From an uncultured Lachnospiraceae bacterium (GTDB lineage Bacteria > Bacillota > Clostridia > Lachnospirales > Lachnospiraceae): a stretch of DNA of 64,000 bases. Every line of letters begins with the position of its first letter. Within the stretch, counting starts at the first letter, position 1. The notes under the pieces are model-generated. The model did not search any database and was not told where the DNA came from. It saw only the letters and a program-made list of their open reading frames with translations. Below are positions 1-8,560 of this stretch, in pieces. Location of the stretch: assembly GCA_910587715.1 (NCBI GenBank), contig CAJUMV010000020.1, forward strand, positions 8,072 through 72,071, read 5' to 3'. The position numbers and the translations under genes are program-made.

Positions 1-464
1 TGTCAAAACGTGAGACATACGAGGAAAAGACGGAACACCTTCTGTCTCCCATCGTGGAGCAGTATGGTGTGGAAATTTATGATGTGGAGTATGTGAAGGA
101 GGGTAAGGACTATTATCTGCGGGTTTATATCGATAAGACAGGAGGCGTAAACATTCAGGACTGCGAGAATGTGAGCCGCGCCCTATCGGATGCCCTTGAT
201 GCGGAAGATTTTATTCCGGATGCTTATATTTTGGAAGTCAGCAGCCCGGGGCTTGGCAGGGTCTTGAAGAAAGACCGGCACATGGAGAAGAGTCTGGGAG
301 AGATGGTGGAGCTGAAGGCATACAAGCCGATAGAGGGACAGAAAGAGTTTGCCGGGATTTTAAAGGCATTTGACACCGGGACGATCACCATTGAGCAGGA
401 TGGCACCGCGCGTACCTTTGAAAGGTCTGCTATCGCGACGGTCAGACTGGCACTTGATTTTTAA
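1..464 (+). CDS. rimP: Ribosome maturation factor RimP (5' edge cut by window)
   Basis: RimP assists late assembly of the 30S ribosomal subunit. The reading frame is open to the left edge: the window starts with TG followed by TCA AAA CGT GAG, so the start is almost certainly an ATG whose A lies one base outside, giving a protein beginning SKRETYEEKTEHLL. An internal GTG at 54 is not the real start, because the N-terminal RimP fold is already encoded upstream of it. Typical family motifs are the GVEIYDVEYVKEG strand and the VSSPGLGRVL segment, followed by the small C-terminal Sm-like domain. It is the first gene of the conserved rimP-nusA-infB operon and is followed 48 bases later by nusA. 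Confidence 0.95.
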   Translation, partial: SKRETYEEKTEHLLSPIVEQYGVEIYDVEYVKEGKDYYLRVYIDKTGGVNIQDCENVSRALSDALDAEDFIPDAYILEVSSPGLGRVLKKDRHMEKSLGEMVELKAYKPIEGQKEFAGILKAFDTGTITIEQDGTARTFERSAIATVRLALDF

Positions 465-512
465 AGCGACGATTTTTTCATTAGGTAAGGAAACATAGGA
501 GGACAATGGAAA

Positions 513-1736
513 ATGAATAAGGAATTAATGGAGGCGCTGGATATTCTGGAGAGAGAGAAGGAAATCAGCAAGGATACTCTCTTTGAGGCGATTGAAAATT
601 CGCTGATCACCGCCTACAAAAATCACTTCGGCAAAGCGGACAATGTGAAGGTGGAGATCGACAGAAATACATGCGACTATTACTGCTACGCCGAGAAGGA
701 GGTGGCGGAAGAGGTGGAGGATCCTGTGATGCAGATTTCTCCTGAGGAGGCAAGGGAGATAGATCCTGACGCCAAAGCGGGCGATATCGTTCGGGTGGAG
801 ATCCGCTCCAAGGAGTTTGGACGTATCGCCACGCAGAATGCCAAGAGCGTGATTTTACAGAAGATTCGCGAGGAAGAAAGAAGCGTTATCTACAACCAGT
901 ACTTTGAGAAGGAAAAGGATGTGGTGACGGGTATCGTCCAGCGGTATATGGGGAAGAACATATCCATTAATCTGGGCAAGGCGGATGCGATTTTAAATGA
1001 AAACGAACAGGTCCGCACAGAGCATTTCCGGCCTACGGAGAGAATCAAGGTGTATATTCTGGAGGTAAGGAACACGCCGAAGGGCCCCAGAATTTTAGTC
1101 AGCAGAACCCATCCCGAGCTGGTGAAGCGTCTCTTTGAGTCAGAGGTGACGGAGATCAAGGACGGCACGGTGGAAATCATGAGTATTGCCAGAGAGGCGG
1201 GCAGCAGGACGAAGATCGCGGTGCGCTCCAATAACCCCAACGTTGACGCAGTCGGCGCCTGTGTGGGCATCAACGGTTCCAGAGTCAATTCCATTGTGGA
1301 TGAGCTGTGCGGGGAGAAGATAGACATTGTAAACTGGGACGACAATCCGGGCAACCTGATCCAGAACGCGCTTTCCCCGGCAAAGATTGTGGCGGTGTTC
1401 GCCGATCCCGATGAAAAGACGGCAAAGGTCGTTGTGCCGGACTACCAGCTGTCCCTTGCCATTGGTAAGGAGGGACAGAACGCCAGACTGGCGGCCAGAC
1501 TGACGGGCTATAAGATTGATATCAAGAGCGAGACGCAGGCCAAGGATGCGCCCGGCTTCCGCTATGAGGATTACGTCTACGACGATGAGGAGTATGACGA
1601 GGAAGAGTACGACGAAGGCGGGTATGCGGAAGAATCATACGACGAGGGCGAGTATACGGAGGAAACATATGCCGACGGGCCGGATGAGCGGGAAGCGGTA
1701 ACAGAGGAAGCGGAAGAGAGTCTGGAAGAGGCGTAA
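513..1736 (+). CDS. nusA: Transcription termination/antitermination factor NusA
   Basis: NusA binds RNA polymerase and modulates pausing, termination and antitermination. The 407-residue protein shows the order expected for the family: RNA-polymerase-binding N-terminal domain (about 1-125), S1 domain (about 135-200) and two KH domains (about 205-345, including the VDAVGACVGINGSRV and LAIGKEGQNARLAARLTGYKIDI signatures). A strong AGGAGG lies ahead of the start. After about residue 350 there is a long, low-complexity acidic tail rich in Glu, Asp and Tyr (roughly 55 residues), making the protein longer than the compact NusA of Bacillus. The function of this tail is not evident from the sequence. 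The next gene starts 14 bases downstream. Confidence 0.97.
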   Translation: MNKELMEALDILEREKEISKDTLFEAIENSLITAYKNHFGKADNVKVEIDRNTCDYYCYAEKEVAEEVEDPVMQISPEEAREIDPDAKAGDIVRVEIRSKEFGRIATQNAKSVILQKIREEERSVIYNQYFEKEKDVVTGIVQRYMGKNISINLGKADAILNENEQVRTEHFRPTERIKVYILEVRNTPKGPRILVSRTHPELVKRLFESEVTEIKDGTVEIMSIAREAGSRTKIAVRSNNPNVDAVGACVGINGSRVNSIVDELCGEKIDIVNWDDNPGNLIQNALSPAKIVAVFADPDEKTAKVVVPDYQLSLAIGKEGQNARLAARLTGYKIDIKSETQAKDAPGFRYEDYVYDDEEYDEEEYDEGGYAEESYDEGEYTEETYADGPDEREAVTEEAEESLEEA

Positions 1737-1750
1737 GAGCGAGGAGCGGA

Positions 1751-2041
1751 ATGGCAAAAAAGATTTCACTGCGCCAGTGTGTGGGCTGCGGAGAGATGAA
1801 GGACAAAAAAGAGATGATGCGCGTGTTGAAGAGCGCGGATGGGCCGATTCTTCTGGATATGAGCGGGAGAAAAAACGGCAGAGGCGCTTACCTTTGCAAA
1901 GACAGGGCGTGTCTTTTGAAGGCGAGAAAGAACAAGGGACTGGAACGTTCTTTCAAGATGTGCATACCTGATGAAATATACGAGAATCTGGAGAAGGAGT
2001 TTGAGGAGGGCGGGCATGAATCAGATACCGAGAAGAGATAA
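1751..2041 (+). CDS. rnpM: YlxR/RnpM family RNA-binding protein
   Basis: A 96-residue DUF448/YlxR protein. The family signature RQCVGCGEMKDKKEMMRV at the N terminus and the GRGAYLC motif are present. The family is always linked to nusA-infB; the Bacillus subtilis member (RnpM) is reported to bind the RNase P RNA and modulate its activity. The end overlaps the start of the next gene by 26 bases, indicating translational coupling. The assignment to the family is firm, while the RNase P role here is transferred from the family. Confidence 0.93.
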   Translation: MAKKISLRQCVGCGEMKDKKEMMRVLKSADGPILLDMSGRKNGRGAYLCKDRACLLKARKNKGLERSFKMCIPDEIYENLEKEFEEGGHESDTEKR

Positions 2042-2339
2042 GGTATTATCCATGCTGGGACTCGCCGCACGCTCCAGAAATGTTGTCAGTGGCGGATTTG
2101 CAACGGAACAGGCTGTCAAGGGCGGCAAGGCAGAACTGGTCATTATAGCTGAGGATGCGTCGGGTAATACCAGAAAAAAGTATAGTAACATGTGTAATTT
2201 TTATGAGGTTCCCTATGCGTTCCATGGGACGAAGGCGGTGCTGGGACATTCCATGGGCAAGGATGAGAGGTCGGTTCTTGCGGTGACAGATGAGGGATTT
2301 GCAGATTCGATACGGAAGCATTTAGGAGATTCGGAATAG
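2016..2339 (+). CDS. L7Ae-family K-turn-binding protein YlxQ
   Basis: A 107-residue protein of the L7Ae/L30e/S12e/Gadd45 superfamily, the YlxQ (RplGA) protein of nusA operons. Members bind kink-turn RNAs. Visible features are the N-terminal LGLAARSRNVVSGG segment and the hydrophobic AELVIIAEDASGNT strand typical of the fold. The chosen ATG at 2016 has an AGGAGG-like site at 2003-2009; an in-frame upstream ATG at 1971 would add 15 residues unlike the family and lacks a comparable site. It overlaps rnpM by 26 bases and precedes infB by 15 bases. Confidence 0.9.
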   Translation: MNQIPRRDKVLSMLGLAARSRNVVSGGFATEQAVKGGKAELVIIAEDASGNTRKKYSNMCNFYEVPYAFHGTKAVLGHSMGKDERSVLAVTDEGFADSIRKHLGDSE

Positions 2340-2354
2340 TTGGAGGTAGTAAGT

Positions 2355-5168
2355 ATGGCGAAGATGAAGGTACATGAGCTTGCAAAAGAGGTAGACAGGA
2401 AGAGCAAAGAGCTGATCGACTTTCTGCAGGCTAAAGGATATGATGTGAAGGTGGCGCAGAGCTCGATTGAGGATGAGGAAATCGCGCTGGTGAGGAAGGA
2501 ATTTGCGCCTTCGGGGGAAAAGGCAGCCCCCGCCGCCGGAGAAGAGAAACCGCAGAAGTTGGAAGAAAAGCCGCGCAGTGAGGAGCCTGCCGTGAAGGAG
2601 AAAGCCGCGCAGCCAGCCGGGGGAGCGAAGGCAGCGCCAGCGAAGCCGGCGCCCGAAAGGCCTGCTGCAGAAGGTGAGAAGAAAGAAGGAAAGGGCGAAG
2701 CGCCCAAGAAAAAACGTATCATCTTCGTGAGCAATCCCCATAACTCCAAGATGGGCGGCAGACAGTCCCAGGGAGGCGGAAACGGGCAGAACAGGGGAGG
2801 CGGAAACGGCAGACCGATGTCTAATGGCGCGCGTCCTGTACAGCCTCAGAACGCGCCTCATAAAATCATACGTCCCACGCAGAAGCCGATTCCCGTGACG
2901 GCGGAGCCTTATGACGTAAGGCAGAAACAGCAGCAGGAGAGACGGCTGGAGCAGAGGCAGCAGGAAAAACGGGAAAACAGTAAAAACACGGCGGCCGGCA
3001 CGAAACCGGCTTCCGGACAGGAGAGAGTGGCAGGTGCAGGTGCAGGAGAAAATCGCAGACCTGAGAGTCAGGGCAGGCAGAATTATAACGGCGGTCAGGG
3101 TGATCGTAAAAGTGGCGGCGCTCCCTTCGCTGGTAACAGGAACAGCGGCGGTGGTGACCGCGCTCAGAGAGGAAATGGCGGGCAGGACAATCGATTTAGG
3201 AAAAATAACGGTTCGAAGGACTTTATCGCTGAGGCGCCCGGCAAGGACGCGGAAAAGCACAGGGACGACGAGAAACGCAGGGTAAATCAGGAGCGGGATA
3301 AACGCTCTAAGAAGGACCATATCTATGAGGAGGACGACGCTGCGGTGAAGAACCGCAACAAGGCGGGACGCTTCATTAAGCCGGAGAAAAAGCCCGAGGA
3401 GTCCAAGGAAGAGCAGATTAAGGTCATCACGATTCCGGATACCCTGACCATTAAAGAGCTGGCGGATAAGATGAAGATTCAGCCTTCCGCGATCATTAAA
3501 AAGCTCTTTTTACAGGGGCAGGTCGTGACCTTAAACTCCGATATCAGTTTCGAGGAAGCGGAGAATATCGCTATCGAGTACGAGATTATCTGCGAGAAGG
3601 AAGTCAAGGTAGATGTGATTGAGGAGCTTTTGCGCGAGGAAGAAGAGGATACTTCCAAGATGGTGGCGCGTCCCCCGGTTATCTGCGTGATGGGGCATGT
3701 AGACCACGGAAAAACCTCCCTGCTTGACGCAATCCGTAAGACCAATGTAACAGATAAGGAAGCGGGCGGTATCACACAGGCGATTGGCGCGTACACGGTA
3801 AGTGCGAAAGGACAGAGCATTACTTTCCTTGACACGCCGGGTCATGAGGCGTTCACGGCAATGCGTATGCGCGGCGCAAACTCCACGGATATCGCGGTGC
3901 TCGTAGTTGCCGCCGACGACGGCGTTATGCCCCAGACGGTGGAGGCGATCAACCATGCCAAGGCGGCGGGGATTGAGATTATCGTAGCCGTCAATAAGAT
4001 TGATAAGCCAAACGCGAACATCGACCGTGTGAAGCAGGAGATGACGGAGTACGAGCTGATTCCGGTAGATTGGGGCGGCTCGACGGAGTTTGTGCCGGTT
4101 TCCGCAAAGTCGGGAGAAGGCATTGAAAATCTGCTGGAGACGATTCTGCTCACGGCGGAGATTCTGGAGTTAAAGGCGAATCCGGACAGAAACGCCAGAG
4201 GTCTGGTGATCGAAGCGGAGCTTGACAAGGGCAGAGGTCCTGTTGCCACTGTGCTGGTGCAGAAGGGTACGCTCCATGTGGGCGACTTTATCTCCGCGGG
4301 CGCAAGCCACGGCAAGGTGCGTGCCATGATTGACGACAAGGGCAGGCGCGTGAAGGAAGCGACGCCGTCTACGCCGGTGGAAATTCTCGGTTTATCCGAC
4401 GTGCCCAGCGCCGGCGAGGTGTTTATTGTCCATGAAAATGACAAGAGCGCGAAATCTTATGCGGAGACCTACATGGCGCAGCATAAAGAGGAGATGCTTG
4501 CAGATACTAAGACGAAGATGTCCCTCGACGATCTGTTCAACCAGATTCAGGAAGGCAATTTAAAGGAGCTGAACCTAATCGTCAAGGCGGATGTACAGGG
4601 CAGCGTGGAAGCGGTGAAGCAGAGCCTGATGAAGCTGTCTAACGAGGAAGTGGTCGTGAAGTGCATTCACGGCGGCGTGGGCGCCATCAACGAGTCCGAC
4701 GTGTCTCTCGCTTCCGCGTCTTCGGCGATTATCATCGGCTTTAACGTGAGACCGGATGCTACCGCAAAGACAGTGGCGGAGCGCGAGGGCGTGGATGTGC
4801 GTCTCTACAAGGTCATCTATCAGGCGATTGAAGATATCGAAGCAGCGATGAAGGGCATGTTAGATCCGATTTTCGAGGAAAAGATCATCGGACACGCGGA
4901 GGTGCGCCAGATATTCAAGGCGTCCGCAATCGGCAATATCGCAGGTTCTTACGTTTTGGACGGCGAGTTCCAGAGAGGATGCAAGATTCGCATCCGCAGG
5001 GGCGAAGAGCAGATTTACGAGGGTGAGCTCGCTTCTTTGAAGCGCTTCAAGGATGATGTGAAGGAAGTGAAGGCGGGATTCGAGTGCGGTCTTGTGTTTG
5101 AGGGCTTCGATAAGATGGAGGAGCTGGATATCGTGGAAGCCTACATCATGGTTGAAGTGCCGAGATAA
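2355..5168 (+). CDS. infB: Translation initiation factor IF-2
   Basis: IF-2 is the GTPase that positions initiator fMet-tRNA on the 30S subunit and promotes subunit joining. The 937-residue protein has an N-terminal IF2 domain (MAKMKVHELAKEV), a long Gly/Asn/Arg/Gln-rich basic linker (about 60-340), a second IF2N segment (about 365-420), then the G domain with GHVDHGKTS (about 447), DTPGH (about 493) and NKID (547), and the C-terminal beta-barrel domains. ATG 2355 follows GGAGG at 2342-2346; an in-frame TTG at 2340 sits inside the ribosome binding region and was not used. The linker has many CGGNGQNRGGG-type repeats, so the gene is internally repetitive there. Confidence 0.97.
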   Translation: MAKMKVHELAKEVDRKSKELIDFLQAKGYDVKVAQSSIEDEEIALVRKEFAPSGEKAAPAAGEEKPQKLEEKPRSEEPAVKEKAAQPAGGAKAAPAKPAPERPAAEGEKKEGKGEAPKKKRIIFVSNPHNSKMGGRQSQGGGNGQNRGGGNGRPMSNGARPVQPQNAPHKIIRPTQKPIPVTAEPYDVRQKQQQERRLEQRQQEKRENSKNTAAGTKPASGQERVAGAGAGENRRPESQGRQNYNGGQGDRKSGGAPFAGNRNSGGGDRAQRGNGGQDNRFRKNNGSKDFIAEAPGKDAEKHRDDEKRRVNQERDKRSKKDHIYEEDDAAVKNRNKAGRFIKPEKKPEESKEEQIKVITIPDTLTIKELADKMKIQPSAIIKKLFLQGQVVTLNSDISFEEAENIAIEYEIICEKEVKVDVIEELLREEEEDTSKMVARPPVICVMGHVDHGKTSLLDAIRKTNVTDKEAGGITQAIGAYTVSAKGQSITFLDTPGHEAFTAMRMRGANSTDIAVLVVAADDGVMPQTVEAINHAKAAGIEIIVAVNKIDKPNANIDRVKQEMTEYELIPVDWGGSTEFVPVSAKSGEGIENLLETILLTAEILELKANPDRNARGLVIEAELDKGRGPVATVLVQKGTLHVGDFISAGASHGKVRAMIDDKGRRVKEATPSTPVEILGLSDVPSAGEVFIVHENDKSAKSYAETYMAQHKEEMLADTKTKMSLDDLFNQIQEGNLKELNLIVKADVQGSVEAVKQSLMKLSNEEVVVKCIHGGVGAINESDVSLASASSAIIIGFNVRPDATAKTVAEREGVDVRLYKVIYQAIEDIEAAMKGMLDPIFEEKIIGHAEVRQIFKASAIGNIAGSYVLDGEFQRGCKIRIRRGEEQIYEGELASLKRFKDDVKEVKAGFECGLVFEGFDKMEELDIVEAYIMVEVPR

Positions 5169-5219
5169 TATAAAATAGCAAGTGTTACAAATAAGGCGCA
5201 GAGGAAAGGATTTTTGAGA

Positions 5220-5621
5220 ATGCGTAAAAACAGTGTTAAGAATACCCGCATCAACGGGGAGGTGCAGCGCGTGCTGGCGGAAATCATCCGGGGAGAGATC
5301 AAGGACCCCAGAATTGCGCCGATGACCTCGGTGGTTGCGGTAGAGGTTGCTCCGGATTTAAAGACCTGCAAGGCGTGGATCAGCGTACTTGGTGATGAGA
5401 AGGCGCAGGCGGATACGCTGGCAGGGCTCCGGAGCGCGGAAGGATATATTCGCGGGCAGCTTGCGCGGAGCGTCAACCTCCGCAATACGCCGCAGATTCA
5501 TTTCATTATGGACCAGTCCATCGCTTACGGGGTGAATATGTCGAAGCGGATCGAGGAAGTGGTGGCATCGGACCGAAAAGCCGCAGAGTTTGATAAGGGG
5601 AGCGAAAATGAAGAGAATTGA
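5220..5621 (+). CDS. rbfA: Ribosome-binding factor A
   Basis: RbfA binds the 30S subunit and supports 16S rRNA 5'-end processing and cold adaptation. The 133-residue KH-type protein contains the family segment RVLAEIIRGEIKDPRI and the C-terminal IHFIMDQSIAYGVNMSKRIEEV. ATG 5220 has GGAAAGG about ten bases upstream; a TTG six bases earlier is a possible alternative. The 3' end overlaps the next gene by 14 bases. Confidence 0.95.
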   Translation: MRKNSVKNTRINGEVQRVLAEIIRGEIKDPRIAPMTSVVAVEVAPDLKTCKAWISVLGDEKAQADTLAGLRSAEGYIRGQLARSVNLRNTPQIHFIMDQSIAYGVNMSKRIEEVVASDRKAAEFDKGSENEEN

Positions 5622-6561
5622 TGATTTAAAGGATATAAAGACGGTGGCAATCGGCGGGCATATGAGACCTGACGGGGATTGTGTGTGCTCGTGTCTGGCG
5701 CTGTATCATTATCTGAAAAAGGAACTGCCCGCAGCGAGGGTTGACGTGTATCTGGAGGAGCCGCCGGCGCCGTTCCACGTTTTAGAGGGAATAGAAGATA
5801 TTAAGTCAGAATTTAACGGTGAGGAAGTTTATGATGTTTTCTTTGCGCTGGACAGCAATGACGAGCGGCTGGGAGACGCGCTGCCCATTTTTAAGCGCGC
5901 CAAAAGACGCGTCAATATTGACCATCATGTCAGCAATACCGGCTGCGGGGATGTGAATGTAATAGAGCCTGACAAAAGCTCTACGGCGGAGCTTCTCTAT
6001 GAGCTGATGGAGCCGGAGCTTGTGGATGAGGTAATCGCAAAGGCTGTTTATCTCGGCATTGCTCACGATACGGGCGTGTTCCGCTACTCCAACACCTCGC
6101 CCCGCACGATGGAAATTGCGGCACATTTACTTAAATTCGGATTTGATTTTTCAGCATTGATTGAGGAAACCTTTTATGAAAAGACCTATTTCCAGACGCA
6201 GATTATGGGTCGTGCGATTCTGGGCAGCGTGCGTTTTATGGATGACAGGTGTATTGTCAGCATGGTGAGCCGGCGTATGATGGAATTTTACTGCGTGGGT
6301 CCGAAGGATTTGGACGGCATCGTCAACTATTTACAGGGAGTAAAGGGCGTGGACTGCGCCATCTTTATGTACGAGACGGGGACGTTAGAATACAAGGTGA
6401 GTATGCGCTCGAACGGTCTTGTGAATGTGGCGGAGGTGGCTGTGAAATTTGGGGGCGGCGGACATGTGCGCGCTGCCGGGTGCACGATGAACGGTACATA
6501 CCATGACAATATCAACAACCTGTCGCGGGAGATTGCAGCCCAGTTAAACTGGGAGGCTTAG
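5608..6561 (+). CDS. nrnA: DHH-family phosphoesterase, NrnA-like oligoribonuclease/pAp phosphatase
   Basis: NrnA-type enzymes hydrolyse short oligoribonucleotides and 3'-phosphoadenosine 5'-phosphate with Mn. The DHH domain shows HMRPDGDC (the DxD metal motif) near the start, DSNDERLGD, the DHH signature in NIDHHVSNTGCGD, and the C-terminal DHHA1 motif FGGGGHVRAAG. ATG 5608 with AAGGGGAG just upstream is preferred to an in-frame TTG at 5590. The gene sits between rbfA and truB, the usual position in Firmicutes, and probably also contributes to linear dinucleotide turnover, which is inference from the family. Confidence 0.93.
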   Translation: MKRIDDLKDIKTVAIGGHMRPDGDCVCSCLALYHYLKKELPAARVDVYLEEPPAPFHVLEGIEDIKSEFNGEEVYDVFFALDSNDERLGDALPIFKRAKRRVNIDHHVSNTGCGDVNVIEPDKSSTAELLYELMEPELVDEVIAKAVYLGIAHDTGVFRYSNTSPRTMEIAAHLLKFGFDFSALIEETFYEKTYFQTQIMGRAILGSVRFMDDRCIVSMVSRRMMEFYCVGPKDLDGIVNYLQGVKGVDCAIFMYETGTLEYKVSMRSNGLVNVAEVAVKFGGGGHVRAAGCTMNGTYHDNINNLSREIAAQLNWEA

Positions 6562-6577
6562 AGAGACCAAAAGAGAT

Positions 6578-7492
6578 ATGTACAACGGGATTATGAACGT
6601 TTATAAGGAAGCGGGTTTTACGTCGCACGACGTGGTGGCGAAGCTCCGCGGCATCTGTAAACAGAAGAAAATAGGGCATACAGGGACACTCGACCCGGAG
6701 GCGGTCGGCGTGCTTCCTGTATGTTTTGGTTCGGGCACGAAGCTGTGCGATATGCTGACGGATTGGGATAAGGAGTATATCGCCACGCTCCGGCTCGGCG
6801 TGGTGACGGATACGCAGGATTTAACGGGACAGGTGTTATTTCATACGGAGGAGGAGACACTTTCGGCGCTGACGCAGGAGCAGGTGCGGGAGTGCATTCT
6901 CGGTTTTCTCGGCGATTACGAACAGATTCCGCCTATGTACTCAGCGCTCAAGGTAAACGGGAAAAAGCTCTATGAGCTGGCAAGGGCGGGGAAAGAAGTG
7001 GAGCGTAAGCCCCGTGCGGTGCGGATTCGGGAGCTGGAAATTCTGCAAATGAACCTTCCCACGGTCAGGTTCCGGGTGGTCTGCTCGAAGGGCACTTATA
7101 TCAGGACGCTCTGTCATGATATCGGAGAAAAACTCGGATGCGGCGGCGCGATGGCGTCCCTGATAAGAAGCAGGGTGGGGATTTTCGGGCTCGAGGAGGC
7201 GCTGCGGCTTTCGGAAATTGAGAAGCTGCGGGATGAGAATAAAATATCGAATATTATTGTTCCGCCTGACGTTGTTTTTGGCGACTGCAGGGAAGTAAAG
7301 GTGACATCTGCGGCGCGCAGGCTTTTGGAGAACGGGAACAAAATCCCGGCAGGGATGCTTGCGGACAGCAGTTTACTGCGGGGAAAAGAGCGGCTGCGGA
7401 TGTACGACGAAGAGGGACGGTTTTACGGTATTTATGAGTATCATGCGGGTGCGAAGGAAGCAAGACCTGTGAAGATGTTCCTATCCGAATAA
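6578..7492 (+). CDS. truB: tRNA pseudouridine(55) synthase
   Basis: TruB converts U55 to pseudouridine in the T loop of tRNAs. The 304-residue protein has the N-terminal GFTSHDVVAKLR segment, the catalytic-Asp motif GHTGTLDPEAVGVLPVCFG, and the YSALKVNGKKLYELARAG and KGTYIRTLCHDIG motifs. A C-terminal extension of about 60 residues corresponds to the PUA-like end of the family. It follows nrnA by 16 bases and is co-oriented with ribF, completing the usual operon order. Confidence 0.96.
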   Translation: MYNGIMNVYKEAGFTSHDVVAKLRGICKQKKIGHTGTLDPEAVGVLPVCFGSGTKLCDMLTDWDKEYIATLRLGVVTDTQDLTGQVLFHTEEETLSALTQEQVRECILGFLGDYEQIPPMYSALKVNGKKLYELARAGKEVERKPRAVRIRELEILQMNLPTVRFRVVCSKGTYIRTLCHDIGEKLGCGGAMASLIRSRVGIFGLEEALRLSEIEKLRDENKISNIIVPPDVVFGDCREVKVTSAARRLLENGNKIPAGMLADSSLLRGKERLRMYDEEGRFYGIYEYHAGAKEARPVKMFLSE

Positions 7493-7529
7493 AATAATGG
7501 GTGTTATAGAATACTTTTAGGACGGCAAT

Positions 7530-8441
7530 ATGCAGATTATAGAAAACACGACGGAATTTCAACTGAAAAACAAAAGCGCCGTGGCTCTCGGAAAGTTTGA
7601 CGGGATTCATCTGGGACACCGGCGGCTTCTGGAGCGGGTGCTGGAGCAGAAGAAGCGGGGGCTTTCGACGGTAGTCTTTACCTTTGATACCTCTGCGGCT
7701 TCCTTTTTCGGCGGAGAGACAAAGGAATTGTCCACCAGAGAGGAGAAGAGGGAAGCGTTTGCACGGCTTGGGCTTGACGTGCTGATCGAATTTCCCCTAA
7801 ATCGGGAGACGGCGGCTACGGAGCCTGCGGATTTTGTGGCAGATTATCTCGCCGGGCAGATGCGGACGGCATATCTGTGCGCGGGGCATGACATTTCCTT
7901 CGGGAAAGGCGGCGCGGGTGATTATACGCTTCTTGCTGCTCTCTCCGAGATATATGGCTATCAGGTGGAGCTGATTGAAAAAGTCCGTGTGGACGGAGAG
8001 GAGGTCAGCTCTACCCGCGTGCGGCAGGCGGTTCGGACGGGAGAGATGGAGAAAGTTTCCGCTATGCTGGGTGCGCCTTACCGTGTGAGCGGAAAGGTGG
8101 TGCACGGCAGGCAGCTTGGGCGGAAACTTGGTATGCCTACGGCGAACCTTCTGCCGGATGAGAGAAAGCTGCTGCCCCCGAACGGGGTTTATTACTCCCG
8201 TGCGAAGATCGGGGAAAAGACTTACCGGGGGATTTCCAATGTGGGGTATAAGCCGACTGTCTCGGAAGAGAGAGTGATGGGCGTGGAAACCTATCTCTAC
8301 GACTTTTCGGGGGAGGTCTACGACAGGGATATGACGGTGGAGCTTCTCGCCTTTCGCAGGCAGGAGCGTGCGTTTGAGAGCGTGGAAGCGCTGCGGCGGC
8401 AGATTGCATCTGATGTGGAAGCGGGGAGGAATTTCTCGTAG
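7530..8441 (+). CDS. ribF: Bifunctional riboflavin kinase/FMN adenylyltransferase
   Basis: RibF phosphorylates riboflavin to FMN and adenylylates FMN to FAD. The N-terminal nucleotidyltransferase domain shows ALGKFDGIHLGHRRLL (HxGH-type motif) and SSTRVRQAVRTG. The C-terminal kinase domain begins about residue 185 with GRKLGMPTANL and contains NVGYKPTV and VETYLYDF. The 303-residue length is normal. It is the last gene of the translation operon here: a U-rich stretch follows and a new sigma-A promoter starts the next transcript. Confidence 0.95.
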   Translation: MQIIENTTEFQLKNKSAVALGKFDGIHLGHRRLLERVLEQKKRGLSTVVFTFDTSAASFFGGETKELSTREEKREAFARLGLDVLIEFPLNRETAATEPADFVADYLAGQMRTAYLCAGHDISFGKGGAGDYTLLAALSEIYGYQVELIEKVRVDGEEVSSTRVRQAVRTGEMEKVSAMLGAPYRVSGKVVHGRQLGRKLGMPTANLLPDERKLLPPNGVYYSRAKIGEKTYRGISNVGYKPTVSEERVMGVETYLYDFSGEVYDRDMTVELLAFRRQERAFESVEALRRQIASDVEAGRNFS

Positions 8442-8466
8442 ACGTTTTTCAAAAGTCTTTTTTTGT
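8440..8466 (+). terminator. Possible weak terminator after ribF
   Basis: Starting at the ribF stop codon, AGAC and TTTT can pair with AAAA and GTCT, followed by a run of seven T. The stem is short and AT-rich with a bulge, so it is only a plausible Rho-independent terminator. Its position between ribF and a new promoter supports the reading. Confidence 0.35.
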
Positions 8467-8475
8467 CGTAAGGGG

Positions 8476-8504
8476 TTGTAAGAGGATTTTTTTTTCGATA
8501 CAAT
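8476..8504 (+). promoter_or_regulatory. Sigma-A promoter of Na/Pi symporter gene
   Basis: TTGTAA at 8476-8481 and TACAAT at 8499-8504 are separated by 17 bases. A transcript would start near 8511, about 50 bases ahead of the coding start. No PHO-like box was recognised. Confidence 0.65.
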
Positions 8505-8560
8505 AGAACCGTGTAGCTTTTCAATGGGGAAAAGAACAAAGGAAGGATAGTTAAACCAAG

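Noticed and set aside
2322..3320. Long minus-strand frame across infB
   Set aside because: It is a shadow of the GC-rich, repetitive linker region of infB with no coding features of its own.
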